NCBI GenBank assembly: GCA_026260175.1
Contig: JAKCWW010000140.1
Coordinates: 84,064 to 118,681, forward strand
DNA: 34,618 nt
Direction of reading: 5' to 3'
Source of the DNA: Reticulitermes lucifugus
Lineage: Eukaryota; Arthropoda; Insecta; Blattodea; Rhinotermitidae
Position numbers and translations under genes: made by a program. The notes under the pieces were generated by a model, which saw nothing but the letters and a program-made list of their open reading frames with translations, was not told where the DNA came from and ran no database searches. Position 1 is the stretch's first letter, and each line of letters opens with the position of its first letter. Of this stretch, positions 31,388-34,618 are shown piece by piece.

Positions 31388-31440
31388 GGCAGTCGGAAGA
31401 TGGAGGCAGTATGTCCTGACCGAAACCTTGGTACCCAGCA
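31388..31440 (+). repeat. hammerhead-like module, copy H8 (weak)
   Basis: CGGAAGATGGAGGCAGTATG, then CCTGACCGAAACCTTGGTAC. The GAAGATGGAGGCAG and CCGAAACCTTGGTAC blocks match the family, but the CTGA core is mutated to CGGA. Confidence 0.35.
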
Positions 31441-31699
31441 GTTAGACTATACAGTCCCTTACCTCGGAAAACTATAATTTTGAATTTTAATATTCTGCAT
31501 TTTCCGCGCATTGTTTCACAATTACGAAACGACTGAATTCATGTTTCAGGCAATAAATATACCTTATTATTTTACATTATATTTTGATGTAAGCAGAAAT
31601 TTGTCGGAGAAAATATAATGTAAAATACTATTGCCTAACAAGTGTATTTAGTAGGTTTATAATAATTTCTAAGTTCGCAATGTTTTTAGTGCTAGTATC

Positions 31700-31975
31700 A
31701 TTTAAGCGGGGGTGAAGGAGAGCGTTAGGCAAAGCAGAAGGTTTGTTTTGCCGATGTTATGCTACATAGTTCAATGTTTTGCCACTAGGGGCATACTTTT
31801 CCCACGGCCAGTGGGCGATGCCGGCTACAGTAACGCACGAATGCGCCGCGTATGTCAGTGTAGTTTTACGTTTCCACGGAATTTGGAAACTGTAATAGGT
31901 ATTAATCTGTGTCCTGGAAGGCTGTACAGTTATTGTCGAGGTAGCAGCGTGGTGACGTCAGTGATTGGTCCCACT
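31700..31975 (+). promoter_or_regulatory. candidate CpG-rich promoter with CRE and inverted CCAAT box
   Basis: CpG is dense here after 30 kb of depletion. A perfect CRE palindrome TGACGTCA (31953-31960) lies three bases before GATTGG (31963-31968), an inverted CCAAT box; the two elements are often found close together in promoters. GCCACTAGGGGC at 31781 resembles part of a CTCF core. No TATA box is seen. A 157-residue frame (31712-32185) crosses the region but shows no domain, and I do not call it a gene. Confidence 0.4.
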
Positions 31976-32143
31976 CGCCTGCAGTTGGTGTTTGGGCACG
32001 CGTTTGAATGGTTGTGTTGGGTGAACGCCGAAAAGTTAAACCGAACAATTGCTACTAAGTGTCTTAATTATGCATTTATTCAGGGCAAGAAAAGTAAATA
32101 CCTTTACATAGGATGTATTATTAGTAACTGGTACAAGACTAAG
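31976..32143 (+). other. candidate non-coding first exon ending in a strong splice donor
   Basis: Downstream of the CRE/CCAAT pair, ACTAAG|GTAAGTG (GT at 32144-32145) is a near-consensus donor. The stretch holds only short upstream-type frames, for instance an ATG at 32007 closed within 17 codons. A 5' UTR exon of a plus-strand neighbour gene would look like this; no downstream exon is recognised in the window. Confidence 0.25.
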
Positions 32144-33206
32144 GTAAGTGTAGATATAATATTTAATTTTGGGTGTAGTGTTTGATCGTCTTTACTCCTC
32201 ACACGTGCAACAGGTTTGAACTGGTAACGTGTCGTGATGCGGCAGCTCTGTACAACAGTGCTTAAAAACTAGACAGTTCTGTAAACGGAACTTACTGGTT
32301 GCAATAACACTTGAGTTGTCAGAGTTGCTTTACAGTAAAAGAACTGACCTAGAAGTCGATATCATTAAAACTGTCTAAAACGTGATTGAGGCCTATAAAT
32401 ATTCGCAGTGCATTCAACACATAAACGTGTTTGTTATACATTGTATTGATGTAGATGTATTATAAGTTGTTTTGTAATTTATATTGTACACTGAATTTGA
32501 CATATCCAGTGTCGCATTTTTGGAGAATGGATGACTGAACTAAACTAAACGAAAATACTAAAATGAAATATTATCCTACATTTACACCTATAAGACACAG
32601 TGGTCACTATATGTATTACCTGTAGTAATATGTACTTAAGGACTGTATTTTGCTCTCAGACTGTCGTATTTATGTGTTTGGTAAGCAGTAGTTATATCAA
32701 CAAGTATCATTAGCAATCAGCTGAGCCGGTATTTGCAGTGGGGACGGAATATATTTTCTGTAACGTATGAACTGAATTTTTTAATACTACTAGATGAATT
32801 ACAGGCTTCAGAATGTTTACCGATGTAACAATATTACGGTATTCGAAACCGTATGATACGTACTGTGGGCATGTGTATTGGTCCTTGAGTTTGGTGTTTG
32901 TTTACGGGTGTAGTTCTGTCCCATTTGACCGATTCCCCCCGAGCCTGCCGAATGTATTATTTCAAGTGGTCCGCATTAACACTAACTTTTGTAACTTACG
33001 TCATCTCCCAGCCTTTTACATCTTGCGTCATTTTGTCAAAAACCTTAGCCCTACCACAGTTAAAAACAAAGATCTTCTACTCCCAATAAGTGTATAAAAT
33101 TAATCATTAAGTATGGTGGTTCTTTTCGAGGCATCACGAGCCACACTCTTCACTGTCAAGGTCCACCAGTTGACTGCGTGCCATCGGTTGAGGAAGGCTG
33201 ACTTAT
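32144..33206. other. no gene seen
   Basis: Moderate CpG content. Overlapping frames at 32813-33097 and 32898-33089 have no recognised domain. If the donor at 32144 is real, this is intron. Confidence 0.4.
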
Positions 33207-33474
33207 TTAACCCTTTAAGAACGCAACGTAATTTCTTTTATATAGAGACCCAGTCCGTACCGCGAAGTAAACAGTCCTTCTTGGTTATACAAACCAGTAA
33301 GTTAATGCTATTCTGTAAGGTTCAGACTGTCAGTTAATGCTGTATAAGGCAAAAGTCGCTGTTTGTTCTGAGATACATACAAAGCACATAAAAGCACTCT
33401 GTGCGTAGAATGTAGAATTTTTGAGTGTTAAACCTGGTGTTACATAAAGTAACCGCTGGGCTTTAGTGGGTTAA
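33207..33474. mobile_element. possible piggyBac-like MITE, family M3
   Basis: TTAACCCTTTAAGAACG at the left and GGGCTTTAGTGGGTTAA at the right give TTAA duplications and related CCC..TAAG / CTTTA..GGG ends around about 260 bp. The inverted ends are short and imperfect. Confidence 0.4.
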
Positions 33475-33694
33475 CTTGTCTGTCACAGTATTATATAAGA
33501 TACACCCTGTAAAATTGCTTATTATTTTTCCCCCCTTCCCCGAACATTTCAGATATCTTCTCCCATTTGTATTCCTTGAAAAAACACATTCTTATGTCTG
33601 GGTGTTTATTGTTTTATTTAATTCTTAATTCTAAATTAATGTAATGCTACTAATGACAAGTTTCTGTACAGTTATAAAAATCGCTGTGTGACTG

Positions 33695-33985
33695 ACAAGG
33701 CCGTGCCATGGCTCAGGCGGTTAATCGCCGCCTCTCACCGCGGAGGCCCGGGTTCGATCCCGGGGTCGGTCCATGTGGGATTTGTGGTGGACAAAGTGGC
33801 ACTGGGACAGGTTTTCCCCCGAGTGCTTCGGTTTTCCCCTGTCAATTTCATTCCACCGGTGCTCCATTACAAGGAACAACGAAAGAAACTAATCATATTC
33901 TTCACAGGGTTGCACAATAAGCCTCGTAGCTGCGGTGCGTCCGTAGTATCTGCTGCGGGGCCCTTCACCACAAAAAAAGAACAAA
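33695..33985 (+). mobile_element. SINE family B, copy 4, youngest-looking
   Basis: The head CCATGGCTCAGGCGGTTAAT (A box) and CCGGGTTCGATCCCGGGG (B box) is almost a normal tRNA arm. The body runs CATGTGGGATTTGTGGTGGA, GGCACTGGGACAGG, CCGAGTGCTTCGGTTTTCCC, CTGTCAATTTCATTCC and a tail AATAAGCCTCGTAGCTGCGG then an A run at 33973-33979. Intact CpGs and stems point to a recent copy. Frames at 33688-33990 are SINE sequence. Confidence 0.9.
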
Positions 33986-34430
33986 TTTGAAATACTGGCG
34001 TCTGTAGGGACATTACGACCCTGTCTGTAAGCCCGACTATATGGCGTCCAAGTGTACGATGATGCATGACCTGGAAAGGACCAGTCAGCGAGAGCACTGT
34101 GCGAATGCTGTCAGGATGGGTAGTAGCAACTGGTCATTCGCCACGAAATCTTGCGCATGCGCATTTGTCGTATTCTTATTAGGGATCATCTTCTGGTCTG
34201 TGGACAGTAGTCGGGGAATTACTCTTCATGTAAGAAGTGTTCTGATTGGACACATGCTCACTTATTATCTTGTAATTAATACCTGACGTTTAACACCACG
34301 ACCAGTCCCAAGACATGCTCTGGAGTCACGTTGTACCGCCAGATCGTAACTACCTAGATACATAAGACCCATCTTAATATTATCCTACCGCACACCGCTA
34401 CTGAGCGGTTAACAGTTATGATTCGGTTTA
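33986..34430. promoter_or_regulatory. CpG-containing region with NRF1/Ewg palindrome and inverted CCAAT box
   Basis: TGCGCATGCGCA (34152-34163) is the exact palindromic NRF1 site (Ewg in Drosophila). GATTGG (34244-34249), an inverted CCAAT box, lies about 80 bases downstream. Both are typical of CpG-rich promoters. No transcript or coding exon is visible nearby, so the promoter call is an inference. Confidence 0.35.
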
Positions 34431-34618
34431 CTGAGTTAGATTTTCGGCCCGTATCCTGTATGTTCTGGAAAAAAAAATTATTGTGATTTTCCTTAGTAAG
34501 AGCAATCCCATTACAGACCTGGACAGGCCCTTAGGGTTCCAGGAGGTTGAGACTACCAGATTTCTAGACAATGGGCACATGAAGGTGGTAAGGTTGTCAG
34601 CCCTACGCACCGGCCGCC
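34431..34618 (+). repeat. insect repeat fragment at window end
   Basis: The plus-strand conceptual peptide GHMKVVRLSALRTGR and the minus-strand SWNPKGLSRSVMGLLLL frame resemble peptides I remember recurring in termite and cockroach genomic repeats. The element runs off the window, and its class is unknown to me. Confidence 0.45.

Noticed and set aside
31712..32185. 157-residue plus-strand frame in CpG-rich DNA
   Set aside because: No domain, signal or family resemblance. GC-rich promoter-like DNA lowers stop frequency, and a strong splice donor interrupts it at 32144. Kept only as context for the promoter call.
33704..33775. Apparent tRNA gene
   Set aside because: A and B boxes are good but the arms do not complete a cloverleaf, and the sequence continues into the SINE-B body found in three other places.

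Overview
The window looks like nuclear DNA of an insect. It has spliced exons with GT/AG introns of 1.2 to 4.5 kb, many decayed retroelements and tRNA-derived SINEs, and strong CpG depletion over the gene. The repeat content (a LINE with the RMRWVGHV...[12 protein letters not shown]-terminus, and a SINE carrying GGPGSIPG...[15 protein letters not shown] conceptual peptides) resembles what I remember of termite and cockroach (Blattodea) genomes. That assignment is from memory and was not searched. There are no bacterial operons, no CRISPR array and no obvious functional tRNA or rRNA gene.

One protein-coding gene is clear: the 3' part of the plus-strand CD2AP/CIN85 (SH3KBP1) adaptor orthologue, called cindr in Drosophila. 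Eight exons between 2593 and 19008 join with consistent phases into 1767 bases (588 residues plus stop). They carry the end of the second SH3 domain, the complete third SH3 domain, a proline/serine-rich linker, a capping-protein-interaction (CPI) motif and the C-terminal coiled coil. The first SH3 domain and most of the second must lie upstream of the window.

The introns and the 15.6 kb downstream are crowded with mobile-element remains. There are five 3' ends of one LINE family, an RNase H-type LINE C-terminus, two tRNA-derived SINE families (some copies with visible target-site duplications), TTAA-flanked piggyBac-like MITEs, and a 200-bp tailed retro-insertion with a 19-bp duplication. A recurring CTGANGA-hairpin-GAAA module looks like the core of a type I hammerhead ribozyme. 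Its clearest copy (10274-10318) sits inside an element bounded by 40-bp inverted repeats.

From about 31.3 kb to the end, CpG becomes common again. Two sites there look like promoters. One is a perfect CRE beside an inverted CCAAT box, with a strong splice donor about 180 bases downstream (31.95-32.14 kb). The other is a perfect 12-base NRF1/Ewg palindrome followed by an inverted CCAAT box (34.15-34.25 kb). These may mark the start of a neighbouring gene, but no coding exon of it is recognisable here.
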